Assembly (NCBI GenBank): GCA_964570285.1
Contig: CAZMXP010000018.1
Coordinates: forward strand, 1-64,000
Reading direction: 5' to 3'
Origin: CAZMXP01 sp964570285
Lineage (GTDB): Bacteria; Planctomycetota; PLA2
Length of the DNA: 64,000 nt
The first letter of the stretch is position 1; the number at the start of each line of letters is the position of its first letter. Positions 16,742 to 24,499 of the stretch are shown here, in pieces. The notes below the pieces were generated by a model, which saw only the letters and a list, made by a program, of their open reading frames with translations, was not told the DNA's origin and ran no database searches. The position numbers and the translations under genes were made by a program.

Positions 16742-18457
16742 ATGTCGATGGCCACACCGGAGCCCTGCGGGATCTGCGGCGTTCGCCCGGACGAGGAAGG
16801 GGAGTTCCTGCTCGACGGGTTGCCGCTCTGTCCCGCGAAGCGCTACTGCCCGGCCTGCCACGAGCGATTCAGGCGGCGCGCCTTGAATGCGCTGCGGCTC
16901 GCCATGGCACCGCTGCTGCTGTGGGGCGTCCTCTCGGTGCTGCGCAGCGGCCGACCGCCTCTCGACTCGCCCCTGGTCTGGGTCCCTCTGCTGATGGTGG
17001 TCCAGTCGTTGTGGATCGTCCCGCACGAACTCGGCCACGCGCTCGCCGCGCGGCTTCTCGGATACACGCGGATCCGGGTCGTGATCGGCCGGGGGCGGCC
17101 CCTCGGGGGATTCGAGAGCTTCGGCATCCGATGGTTCTTCTGCCTCGTCCCCTTCGGCGGCCTGACGATCGCGGAGAGCGCCCCGGAACGCGGCCTCCGA
17201 TGGCGGCAGTTCGCCGTCTTCGCCGCGGGACCGGCGGTGAGCCTCCTCGCGATCGTCGCGATCGCCGCATCCCTTCCCCGCGGCGGCCTCTCCGACGGCA
17301 GCATGACGCTCGCAGAACTGCTGCTCTGGGCCAATGCCCTGCTGCTCGCCCAGAACCTCTACCCGCGCACGGTCCGGACCTCCGCAGGCGCGCAGGACTC
17401 CGACGGTCTGGCGTTGTGGAAGATCCTCTTTCGCTGGGGCGAGCCGCCCACCGACCCGGTCGCGCCTTCGCGCTTCCGGACTGTCCGGAAGTGGGCGGTC
17501 GTGCTGACCACGGCGGTCGGCGCGATCGTACTCGGAACTGTATCGGTGCTGCTGCTTCGGGACGGGCGGCCGCCTCCGGGCGGAGCGCCGCTGCTCGTCA
17601 TCGTGATGCTGCTGGCCGTCGCCGCCGCCTGGGTTGCGGTCCAGGTCGCGCTGCGGCCCGCCGACGCATCCGCTCGGCCGCCGGTCCCCTTCGTCACGCG
17701 CGCCCTGGAGGAGTTGCAACGCAGAAGCAACTGGGTTGCGAGCGGCGAGATCCCGCCCGAGTTCCGGAAGGGGATCGACCGAGCGCACTTCCCCGAAGCG
17801 ATCGCGAGGCTCGAAGGGCTGCTGCAGCGCTACCCGCTCGACCCGATGCTCCTCTTGATGAAGGGGGAGCTCGAGGTTCTGGCGCACCGCTTCGCCGACG
17901 CGGAGGCGACCTACGGGAGACTGCTCGCGAGCTTGCCGCCGTCGCTCTCCGCGAGCCGCGGCCTCGCGGAAGTGGCAACGGTCCGCTGCGCCCTCGGACA
18001 GGGCGACGCCGGCCGTGCCGAGAAACTGTTCGAGCGGCTCCTCGAGAGCGACCGCGCCACGCGCGAGAAGGTGGAGATGCTCGACGCAATCGTCTCCGGC
18101 ATGCTCTTCGAGGACCCGCCGGCCGATCTCCAGGTGCTCGAACGCTGGATCCGGAAGGTCCTCGCGCTCTCGCCCGCTACGGTGACGCTGGATGGAACCC
18201 TCGGCGGCATCCTCGCCGAGCAGGGCCGCTTCGACGAGGCCGAGCCGCTGCTGTGCGCCTGTCGCAATCAGAGCGACTCCCTCCACGACAAGGGCATCTC
18301 GACGTTCTATCTGGCGATCGTCGCGAAGGGCCGGGGGGACTGCGCCTCGGCGAGAACCCTCTTCGAACGGGCGATGACGCTGCACGCGGATTCCTGGCTC
18401 GTGGAGAAGGCACGGCGCCACCTCCGCGAACTCGACGATCTTCCATCCACCCATTGA
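16742..18457 (+). CDS. Zinc-ribbon/M50 metalloprotease/TPR membrane protein (copy 2)
   Basis: A 571-residue paralogue of the protein at 13614, with the same order of parts. The N-terminal zinc ribbon is CGICGV (about 9-14) and CPACHERF (about 38-45). A transmembrane protease core follows with IVPHELGHALAARLLG (HExxH). After more membrane helices to about 325, the soluble tail carries TPR-like repeats (LGGILAEQGRFDEAEPLL and others). The two copies differ in most residues but share block order and many motifs, implying an old tandem duplication now separated by the VOC gene and a degenerate spacer. Likely an intramembrane protease with a sensing or docking tail; substrate unknown. Start ATG chosen to include the ribbon without a long leader. 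Confidence 0.8.
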   Translation: MSMATPEPCGICGVRPDEEGEFLLDGLPLCPAKRYCPACHERFRRRALNALRLAMAPLLLWGVLSVLRSGRPPLDSPLVWVPLLMVVQSLWIVPHELGHALAARLLGYTRIRVVIGRGRPLGGFESFGIRWFFCLVPFGGLTIAESAPERGLRWRQFAVFAAGPAVSLLAIVAIAASLPRGGLSDGSMTLAELLLWANALLLAQNLYPRTVRTSAGAQDSDGLALWKILFRWGEPPTDPVAPSRFRTVRKWAVVLTTAVGAIVLGTVSVLLLRDGRPPPGGAPLLVIVMLLAVAAAWVAVQVALRPADASARPPVPFVTRALEELQRRSNWVASGEIPPEFRKGIDRAHFPEAIARLEGLLQRYPLDPMLLLMKGELEVLAHRFADAEATYGRLLASLPPSLSASRGLAEVATVRCALGQGDAGRAEKLFERLLESDRATREKVEMLDAIVSGMLFEDPPADLQVLERWIRKVLALSPATVTLDGTLGGILAEQGRFDEAEPLLCACRNQSDSLHDKGISTFYLAIVAKGRGDCASARTLFERAMTLHADSWLVEKARRHLRELDDLPSTH

Positions 18458-18596
18458 CAGGGGGCGCGGGGGCGTCGCGCGCAAGGCCGCCTCCGGCCAA
18501 TCATGGCAAAGTCCCGCCCCGCCGACGACGCCCCCAAGCCCCCCACATCCACCCGCGGCGACCCACCCCAGCCAGCCATCCCTCTCCCCCGCGTTA

Positions 18597-18660
18597 GGGA
18601 CGAGTCTGTCCGCCCGCTGCGATCGACTCGCCCTGACCCTCAGCCTGACAGACTCGTCCC
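18597..18660. repeat. Inverted repeat overlapping the thiolase 3' end
   Basis: Perfect 14-bp arms, GGGACGAGTCTGTC at 18597-18610 and GACAGACTCGTCCC at 18647-18660, separated by 36 bases. The right arm encodes the last residues of the thiolase, and its stop codon lies just inside. GAGTCTGTCCG in the left arm is identical to the left end of the mobile element at 28177, so this may be a diverged relative, or a terminator-type hairpin. Confidence 0.7.
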
Positions 18661-19809
18661 GAACGCCGCCGCCAACCCGAGCCCCCCGCTGACGCAGAGC
18701 GTCGCGAGGCCGTGGCGGGCGCGGCGGCGGCGCATCGCGTGCAGCAGCGTGACGACGATGCGCGCGCCGGTGGCGCCGATCGGGTGGCCGAGCGCGATCG
18801 CGCCGCCGTGGACGTTGAGGCGGCTGCGGTCGAAGCCGAGGTCGCGCTCGCAGGCGATCACCTGCGCGGCGAAGGCTTCGTTCAGCTCGATCAGGTCGAA
18901 GTCGTCGAGCTTGCGGCCGGTGCGGCGCAGCAGTTCGCGCGTGGCGGGCACCGGGCCGATGCCCATGATCGCGGGGTCGACGCCCGCGATCGTGTAGTCC
19001 TCGAGCAGCGCGAGCGGCTCGAGGCCGAGCGCGCGCGCGTCCGGCTCGGCCATCAGCAGCAGCGCCGCGGCGCCGTCGGTGATGCCGCTGCTGTTGCCCG
19101 CGTGCACGGTCCCGCCCTCCTTGCGGAAGACCGGCGGCAGCTTCGCCATCGCCGCGAGCGTCGTGTCGGGGCGCGCGTGCTCGTCGGTCGCAAAGGGCCC
19201 CTCCGGCAGCGCCACCGGCGCGACCTCGGCCTCAAACGCCCCCTCCGCGAACGCCCGTCCCGCCTTCTGCTGCGACTCGAGCGCGAACTGGTCCTGCTCG
19301 TCGCGCGAGATCTGGTACCGGTCGGCCAGCGTCTCCGCGGTCGCCCCCATCAGTTCATCGATGAGCCGGCAGGTGAAGCCGTCGTCGTACATGCCGTCCA
19401 CGAGCTTGCCGTGTCCGAGCCGATAGCCCGACCGCATCTTCTTGAGCAGGAAGGGCACCTGACTCATCGACTCGACACCGCCCGCGACGACCACCTTCGC
19501 GCGGCCCAGCGCGATCTGCTCGGCCGCGTGGAAGATCGCGCGCAGCCCCGACCCGCACGCCATGTTGATCGTCTCGCCGATCGCCCCCTCGCCGAGGCCG
19601 CACCGCCACGCGATCTGCCGCGCCGGGTTGGGCCCCTGCCCCGCCTGCCGCGCGCAGCCGAAGACGACCTCGTCCACCTTCAGGTCGAGGCCGTCGAGCG
19701 CCGCGCGCACGACCACCTCGCCGAGATCGGCGGCGGTCAACCCCGCGAGCGAACCCAGATACCTGCCGATCGGCGTGCGCTTCGCGCGCACGATGGCGAT
19801 GCGATCCAT
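18640..19809 (-). CDS. Acetyl-CoA C-acyltransferase (thiolase)
   Basis: A 389-residue thiolase-family enzyme. The acylated nucleophile is C85 in NMACGSG. The other active-site residues are H342 in GGAIALGHPIGATGAR and C372 in LATLCVSGGLG. NEAFAAQ in the C-terminal half is also conserved. Members either condense two acetyl-CoA (biosynthetic) or cleave 3-ketoacyl-CoA (degradative); the sequence alone does not decide. It could serve downstream of the glutaryl-CoA dehydrogenase encoded 15 kb away. It is divergent from the metallo-hydrolase gene with a 36-base gap, so both promoters must overlap neighbouring coding sequence or that short gap. Confidence 0.92.
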   Translation of the reverse strand: MDRIAIVRAKRTPIGRYLGSLAGLTAADLGEVVVRAALDGLDLKVDEVVFGCARQAGQGPNPARQIAWRCGLGEGAIGETINMACGSGLRAIFHAAEQIALGRAKVVVAGGVESMSQVPFLLKKMRSGYRLGHGKLVDGMYDDGFTCRLIDELMGATAETLADRYQISRDEQDQFALESQQKAGRAFAEGAFEAEVAPVALPEGPFATDEHARPDTTLAAMAKLPPVFRKEGGTVHAGNSSGITDGAAALLLMAEPDARALGLEPLALLEDYTIAGVDPAIMGIGPVPATRELLRRTGRKLDDFDLIELNEAFAAQVIACERDLGFDRSRLNVHGGAIALGHPIGATGARIVVTLLHAMRRRRARHGLATLCVSGGLGLAAAFGTSLSG

Positions 19810-19845
19810 CGGCGCATTCTAGCGCAGGGGGTAGGATCGCCGTGC

Positions 19846-20493
19846 GTGGAGTTCGTGTTCGAGCAGATCCGGACCGGGGGCGACCGCAACCTGGGCTATC
19901 TCGTGGGGGCGCGGGGGCCGGGCGTCGCGCTCGCGGTCGATCCGTCCTTTGCCCCCGAACTGTTCCACGAGCGCGCGCGGGCGCAGGGTCTCGCGATCAC
20001 GCACATCCTGAACACCCATGGCCACACCGACCACACCAACGGCAACGCGGCGCTGAAACGGCTCACCGGCGCGCCCATCGCCGCCCACCCGCTGCTGTGC
20101 CCCGATGTCCCGCTGGCGGACGGCGCGACGCTCCACGCGGGACCGCTCGCGCTCGCGGTGATGCATGTGCCCGGCCACAGCCCCGACCACCTGCTGTTCC
20201 ACCTGCCGGCGCAGCGGGTCGCCCTGACCGGCGACCTGCTCTTCGTCGGCAAGATCGGCGGCACCGGCGACGACGACGCGGCGCGCACCGAGTACGAGAG
20301 CCTGCGACGCGTGATGCGGGCCCTTCCCGACGAGACGACGGTCTGGCCCGGCCACGATTACGGCTGCCGCCCCTCCTCGACGATCGGGCTGGAGCGCGCG
20401 AACAACCCCTTCCTCGCGGCCAAGGACCTCGCCGCCTTCCTCGCGCTGAAGCGCGACTGGGCGGCGTTCAAGGCAAGACACGGACTCCGATGA
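19846..20493 (+). CDS. Metallo-beta-lactamase-fold hydrolase (glyoxalase II-like)
   Basis: A 215-residue protein starting at GTG. The metal ligands are in THGHTDHTNG (H58, H60, D62, H63); further ligands are in VPGHSPDH (about 108-115), LTGDLLF (about 128-134) and the C-terminal WPGHDYG. The order matches hydroxyacylglutathione hydrolase and persulfide dioxygenase-type proteins. Length is shorter than classical GloB (about 250), lacking part of the C-terminal helical domain. Substrate is probably a thioester, unproven. Its TGA overlaps the ATG of the next gene (ATGA), so translation is coupled. Confidence 0.85.
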   Translation: MEFVFEQIRTGGDRNLGYLVGARGPGVALAVDPSFAPELFHERARAQGLAITHILNTHGHTDHTNGNAALKRLTGAPIAAHPLLCPDVPLADGATLHAGPLALAVMHVPGHSPDHLLFHLPAQRVALTGDLLFVGKIGGTGDDDAARTEYESLRRVMRALPDETTVWPGHDYGCRPSSTIGLERANNPFLAAKDLAAFLALKRDWAAFKARHGLR

Positions 20494-22349
20494 TCGCAAG
20501 ACTGGCCCTGCTCGCCTGCGCGGCCTGCTGCCTCGGCGGCGACGGCCCCCGCACCCCCCCCGGGATCCTCCTCGAGCTCGGAGGCGTCTCCGAAGCCGAC
20601 CTCGCGATCAAGGACAGGGAGATCCTGATCGCGCACGAGGAGCGCAAGCCCTTCTTCGCGGAGGCCGACCCCTTCCTGCTTCCTGCAGTGCGCGGGGCCC
20701 TCGACCGGCCGCTGGCGATCGTGCCCGGCGCGAGGGAGCGGGCGCGGGCGGTCCACCGCGCGAAGGGGCTGCTCGAGACGGAGATCGCCCTCGGCATCGG
20801 CGCCGGGATCCCCGCGGCGCTTCCGCCGGGCTCGCCGGACCTCCCGCCCGCCGTCGCGCCGATCGCCGCGGCGGCGTCGCGGGCCGCGCGCGCCGTCGAG
20901 CGCGCCTACGCGGGGGCGGATGTCGCCTTCCTGCGCGATACTCTCGGGCGCTGGCTCTCGCGCACGACGCCGGAGGCGCGCGCGATGGCGCAGGGGGGCG
21001 GCGAGGACACCGCGGAGCGGACGCGCATGCTGCGGGCCGCGGCGATGCTCGCCACGGTGAACCGATTCGATCTCGCGGCGGCGTGGGCGGAACTCGTGGC
21101 GACCGTGGAGGCGCAACTGCCGCTGCTGCTCGCGTCGGCGGGCCCGGAGAAGACGCTCGCGTTCGAGACGCCCGACGGCCCGGTGGTGCTGCGCGGCTCG
21201 GGCAACGACGGCGGACCTTGCGACGCGCTCCTGCTCATCGACTGGGGCGGCGACGACGAATTGCACGCGTCGCCCGCGCGCGCGGTGCGCGTCGTGATCG
21301 ACCTCGCGGGCAACGACCTCTGCCTGTCGAAGGAGCCCTTCGGCTGGGGCGGCGCGCTGCTCGGCCTCTCGCTGCATGTGGATGTCGCGGGCGACGACGA
21401 CTACCGCGGCGGCGACTGGAGCCTCGGCTGCGGCGTCGGCGGCCACGGCGCGCTCTGGGATCTCGCGGGCGACGACCGCTACCACGGCGGCCTCGGCTCG
21501 ATCGGCGTCGGCCTCTTCGGCACGGGCGTCCTGAAGGACGACGGGGGCGACGATGCGTACGTGGCGGGCGTCTTCTGCGAGGGGTTTGGAGGTTCGGGGG
21601 GCACGGGGGCGCTTGTCGATCGCTCGGGGAACGACACCTATCTCGCCGGCCGCGACGAGGAGGACATCTGGAGGCGCGAGGCGACCTATGTGACGTTTGC
21701 GCAGGGGTCGGGCTACGGCCACCGGTTCGGCCACATCGAGGATGATCCTGCAGGTGGCCCGAGGCGCTGGAAGATGACGGGGCAGATCCCGGGCGGCGTC
21801 GGCATGCTCTTCGACGGAGGCGGCAGCGATCGCTATGACGCGGATGTCTTCGGGCAGGGGTCGGCCTACTGGTACAGCCTCAGCCTTCTCGTGGACGGCG
21901 GCGGGGACGACCGCTACCGTACGACCTGGTATGGGCAGGGGGTCGGCACCCACGCGGCGGCGGGATGCGTCGTGGACGAGGGGGGCGATGACAGCTATTT
22001 CAGTCGCAACACGAGCCAGGGGTGCGGCCATGACTTCAGCGTCGGGATCCTGCACGACGTCGCCGGGAACGACCGCTATACCGGAATGACACTCTGCCAG
22101 GGGGCCGGCAATGCGTTGTCGGGGCTCGGCATCCTGATCGACGAGGGGGGCGACGACGAGTACCGCTGCGGCGCGCAGGCGTGGGGCTTCCACTCCCGCG
22201 AGCCGCGCCGCCCGGACGCGGAGCCCTATGGCTTCTTCCTCGATCTCGGCGGCGCGAACCGCTATCAGGGCGTCGCGGGCATCGCCCGGGGCGCGAGCCG
22301 CTGGCGACAGGGCGAGCGCGGCTTCGGCCAGGACGGGGACCTCCGATGA
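20490..22349 (+). CDS. Exported protein with twelve DxxGxDxY repeats
   Basis: A 619-residue protein with a short signal or lipoprotein-like leader (MIARLALLACAACCLGG). Residues 25-235 are mainly helical. From about 245 to 610 a repeat of roughly 25-40 residues recurs twelve times with the core D-x-x-G-x-D-x-Y (for example VAGDDDYRG, LAGDDRYHG, GGGDDRYRT, VAGNDRYTG), each followed by a Gly-rich strand. The pattern suggests a right-handed beta-helix or a calcium-binding Asp/Gly solenoid similar in spirit to RTX repeats but with a conserved Tyr. No catalytic residues are recognisable. Coupled by 4-base overlaps with the hydrolase before it and the small gene after it. Confidence 0.78.
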   Translation: MIARLALLACAACCLGGDGPRTPPGILLELGGVSEADLAIKDREILIAHEERKPFFAEADPFLLPAVRGALDRPLAIVPGARERARAVHRAKGLLETEIALGIGAGIPAALPPGSPDLPPAVAPIAAAASRAARAVERAYAGADVAFLRDTLGRWLSRTTPEARAMAQGGGEDTAERTRMLRAAAMLATVNRFDLAAAWAELVATVEAQLPLLLASAGPEKTLAFETPDGPVVLRGSGNDGGPCDALLLIDWGGDDELHASPARAVRVVIDLAGNDLCLSKEPFGWGGALLGLSLHVDVAGDDDYRGGDWSLGCGVGGHGALWDLAGDDRYHGGLGSIGVGLFGTGVLKDDGGDDAYVAGVFCEGFGGSGGTGALVDRSGNDTYLAGRDEEDIWRREATYVTFAQGSGYGHRFGHIEDDPAGGPRRWKMTGQIPGGVGMLFDGGGSDRYDADVFGQGSAYWYSLSLLVDGGGDDRYRTTWYGQGVGTHAAAGCVVDEGGDDSYFSRNTSQGCGHDFSVGILHDVAGNDRYTGMTLCQGAGNALSGLGILIDEGGDDEYRCGAQAWGFHSREPRRPDAEPYGFFLDLGGANRYQGVAGIARGASRWRQGERGFGQDGDLR

Positions 22350-22954
22350 AACTGCTGTTGACTCTCGGCGGGATCTCGCTCGCGATCGTGCTCGGGCTCT
22401 CGTTCTACGCCGACGGCATGATGGACGAGGTCAAGGAGCGCCAGAAGAAGTTCGAGACGGAGCTCGAGGCGCGGGCCGAGGCGCTGCGGGCGCTGCCCGC
22501 GGGCGAGGGCGAGTCCACCTGGGCGGCGTTCGACGCGGCCTCGTTCGAGTCGTGGCTCTCGATCCGCGCTCCGCTCGCCGGGCTGCTCGACCGCCGTTTC
22601 GCCGAGGCGCCCGCCGACCGCTATTTCCACCAGCACGAGACGCGGCACATGGCGCTCGACCAGCTCCGGACGTCGCTCGCCGGCGCGGGGCTCTCGCTGC
22701 GCGCGTACGTGGCGCGCTGCCACCGCTGGCTCGCGTTGCTCGCGAGCACCGACGACGCGGGCCTGATCGATGCCTTCCGGGAGAGGACGCGCTCGCGGGC
22801 GCGACCGCGCGGCCTGCCGCTCCCGCCGCCCGACGGGAGCGACGCCGAGCGTTCGCTGCTCCAGCTCCACCGCGAGCGCCTGCTCGCCTCCCTCTCGGCA
22901 GACCTGCTGACACCGCCGCTGGAGGAGATCCTCGAGATCCGCAAGGGGCCGTAG
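22346..22954 (+). CDS. Membrane-anchored hypothetical protein
   Basis: A 202-residue protein. One N-terminal transmembrane helix (MKLLLTLGGISLAIVLGLSF) is followed by a charged helical segment (about 25-55) and a helical domain with YFHQHETRHMALDQLRTSL. The start ATG overlaps the previous stop (ATGA), so it forms an operon with the repeat protein and the metallo-hydrolase. No family recognised; a role with the repeat protein is inferred from coupling. Confidence 0.65.
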   Translation: MKLLLTLGGISLAIVLGLSFYADGMMDEVKERQKKFETELEARAEALRALPAGEGESTWAAFDAASFESWLSIRAPLAGLLDRRFAEAPADRYFHQHETRHMALDQLRTSLAGAGLSLRAYVARCHRWLALLASTDDAGLIDAFRERTRSRARPRGLPLPPPDGSDAERSLLQLHRERLLASLSADLLTPPLEEILEIRKGP

Positions 22955-23127
22955 CCGGGCCGCCCGCCCGCTCTTGCGCGCGCGCCGGTCCCGCAGGCTG
23001 GCGAAGGGGTCCGGCACGGAAGACGCTTCGGGATCCGGTCCCCGCAGAGCCCGGTGTCCGCACAGTCGCGAGAAAAGGTCCTCGCGCGCTGCGGCCGGCT
23101 CGACACGCCGGCACCGTGGAGCCGCAG

Positions 23128-24486
23128 CTACTCGCCGTCCTCCGGCTCCGCGCAGCCGCAGCCGCAGCCGCAGCCGGGTTCGGTCTCCTCGCACCCGCAG
23201 GCCTTCTCGCCCGAGCCGCAGCCCTCGGCCTCCTTGCCGCCGCAGCCGCTCCCCTCCCCCGGCGCCCCCTCCCCTTCCCCCTCCGGCTTCGCCTCGGCCT
23301 TCCGGCGCAGTTCATCGAGGCTCTTCCTGAGGCTGGCGACCTTGTAGTCGGAGACGAGGAAGATGAAGTTCTCGCGCTTCGCGTGCTCGGCCTCCTCCCA
23401 GTGGTTGCCGGCGACGCGGATCGCGTAGTACTCCTCCTCGGTGACCTTCTTCTCCTCCTCCTCGAAGCGCTCCTTGACCTTGACCTTCCTGCCGACGGTG
23501 ATCGTCGCGTCGAACTCCTTGTACTCGGGTTCCTCCGGCTTCTTCTCCTCGGGCTTCTCCTCCTCCGGCTTCTTCGGCTCCTCCGGCTTCTTCTCGATCT
23601 TCTTCTTCAGCTTCAGCACGAGCGTGATCTCGGGCTGGTCGAGGCCGTACTCCTTCAGCACCGCCTCGTCGGAGGTGCCGCCGACGACCTCCTCGAACGA
23701 GAGGTAGTTGACGCGGCTCTTGATGTCGTCCACCGCGGCGGTGTCGGCCGGGAAGGGCTCCTGGCCCTCGCCCGAGGGCCGCGCCTCCCACTTCTCGTCG
23801 GCGAGGCGGACGAGCGCGACGTCGAGGTCGGCGCGGTGCAGCTTGATCTCGACGACCTCGGCGCTGCCGAGGCTCCAGATCTGCGTGTCGAACCAGCGCG
23901 AGATGTCGCCGGTGTAGTTCTTCCAGTCCCAGCCGCGCACGCCCCCGCCGAAGGGGCTCGACGTGTCGGGCCCCTTGTCGCGGTCCTTGGTCAGCAGCGT
24001 GCGCGTGCGGTAGATCGCCTTCTCGTCCTCGCGCCGGATGAAGAAGTGGTCCCACGCCTGCTTCGGGTTCTTGCCCACGCGGAAGGCCGCCGTGGCCTTG
24101 CTGCCCGCGAAGACCTGCACGAGGCGGCCGTAGGGCTCGCCGGCGAGCGTCTGCTGCGCGAGTTCGTCGCTGTCGCCCGCGGGGTTTTCGCGGCGCAGGT
24201 TCGCGACCGCGTCGATGAAGTTGCCCGCCTCCTCCGCCTTCACCGGATAGCCCTCGCGCGCGCCCGGCAGCACGAGGCTCCAGGACGAACTGCGCCGCTC
24301 GAAGACGTACTCGGTGCCCTTCCACCCGCCGCTGAGCACGATCCGCTCGGCGGTCTCCTTGTTGAATTCGGGGAAGAGGCGCTGCGCGGGTCCATGGCCG
24401 GCCAGAGGATCGGAGCGGTCGAGCAGCAGGTAGAGACCGCCGGCCACCGCGACCAGCGCGAGCAGGATCAGGTTCGAGCGGTTCAT
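23128..24486 (-). CDS. DUF4340-type protein of the GldG transporter operon, with Cys-rich tail
   Basis: A 452-residue protein with one N-terminal transmembrane helix (LILLALVAVAGGLYLLL) and a periplasmic region. The repeated units WSLVLPGAREGYPVKAEEAGNFIDAVANLR and later ADTAAVDDIKSRVNYLSFEEVV are typical of DUF4340 proteins, which accompany GldG-like ABC components. A Lys/Glu/Pro-rich linker lies at about 285-320. The tail (410-452) is rich in Cys and Gly, with CGCEE and GCGCGCGC near the end, and then acidic residues. The tail is like that of the exported protein at 6835-8502 and is not part of the usual family. Last gene of a four-gene operon, 13 bases after the GldG-like gene. Confidence 0.8.
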   Translation of the reverse strand: MNRSNLILLALVAVAGGLYLLLDRSDPLAGHGPAQRLFPEFNKETAERIVLSGGWKGTEYVFERRSSSWSLVLPGAREGYPVKAEEAGNFIDAVANLRRENPAGDSDELAQQTLAGEPYGRLVQVFAGSKATAAFRVGKNPKQAWDHFFIRREDEKAIYRTRTLLTKDRDKGPDTSSPFGGGVRGWDWKNYTGDISRWFDTQIWSLGSAEVVEIKLHRADLDVALVRLADEKWEARPSGEGQEPFPADTAAVDDIKSRVNYLSFEEVVGGTSDEAVLKEYGLDQPEITLVLKLKKKIEKKPEEPKKPEEEKPEEKKPEEPEYKEFDATITVGRKVKVKERFEEEEKKVTEEEYYAIRVAGNHWEEAEHAKRENFIFLVSDYKVASLRKSLDELRRKAEAKPEGEGEGAPGEGSGCGGKEAEGCGSGEKACGCEETEPGCGCGCGCAEPEDGE

Positions 24487-24499
24487 CGTGTTCTGCCTC

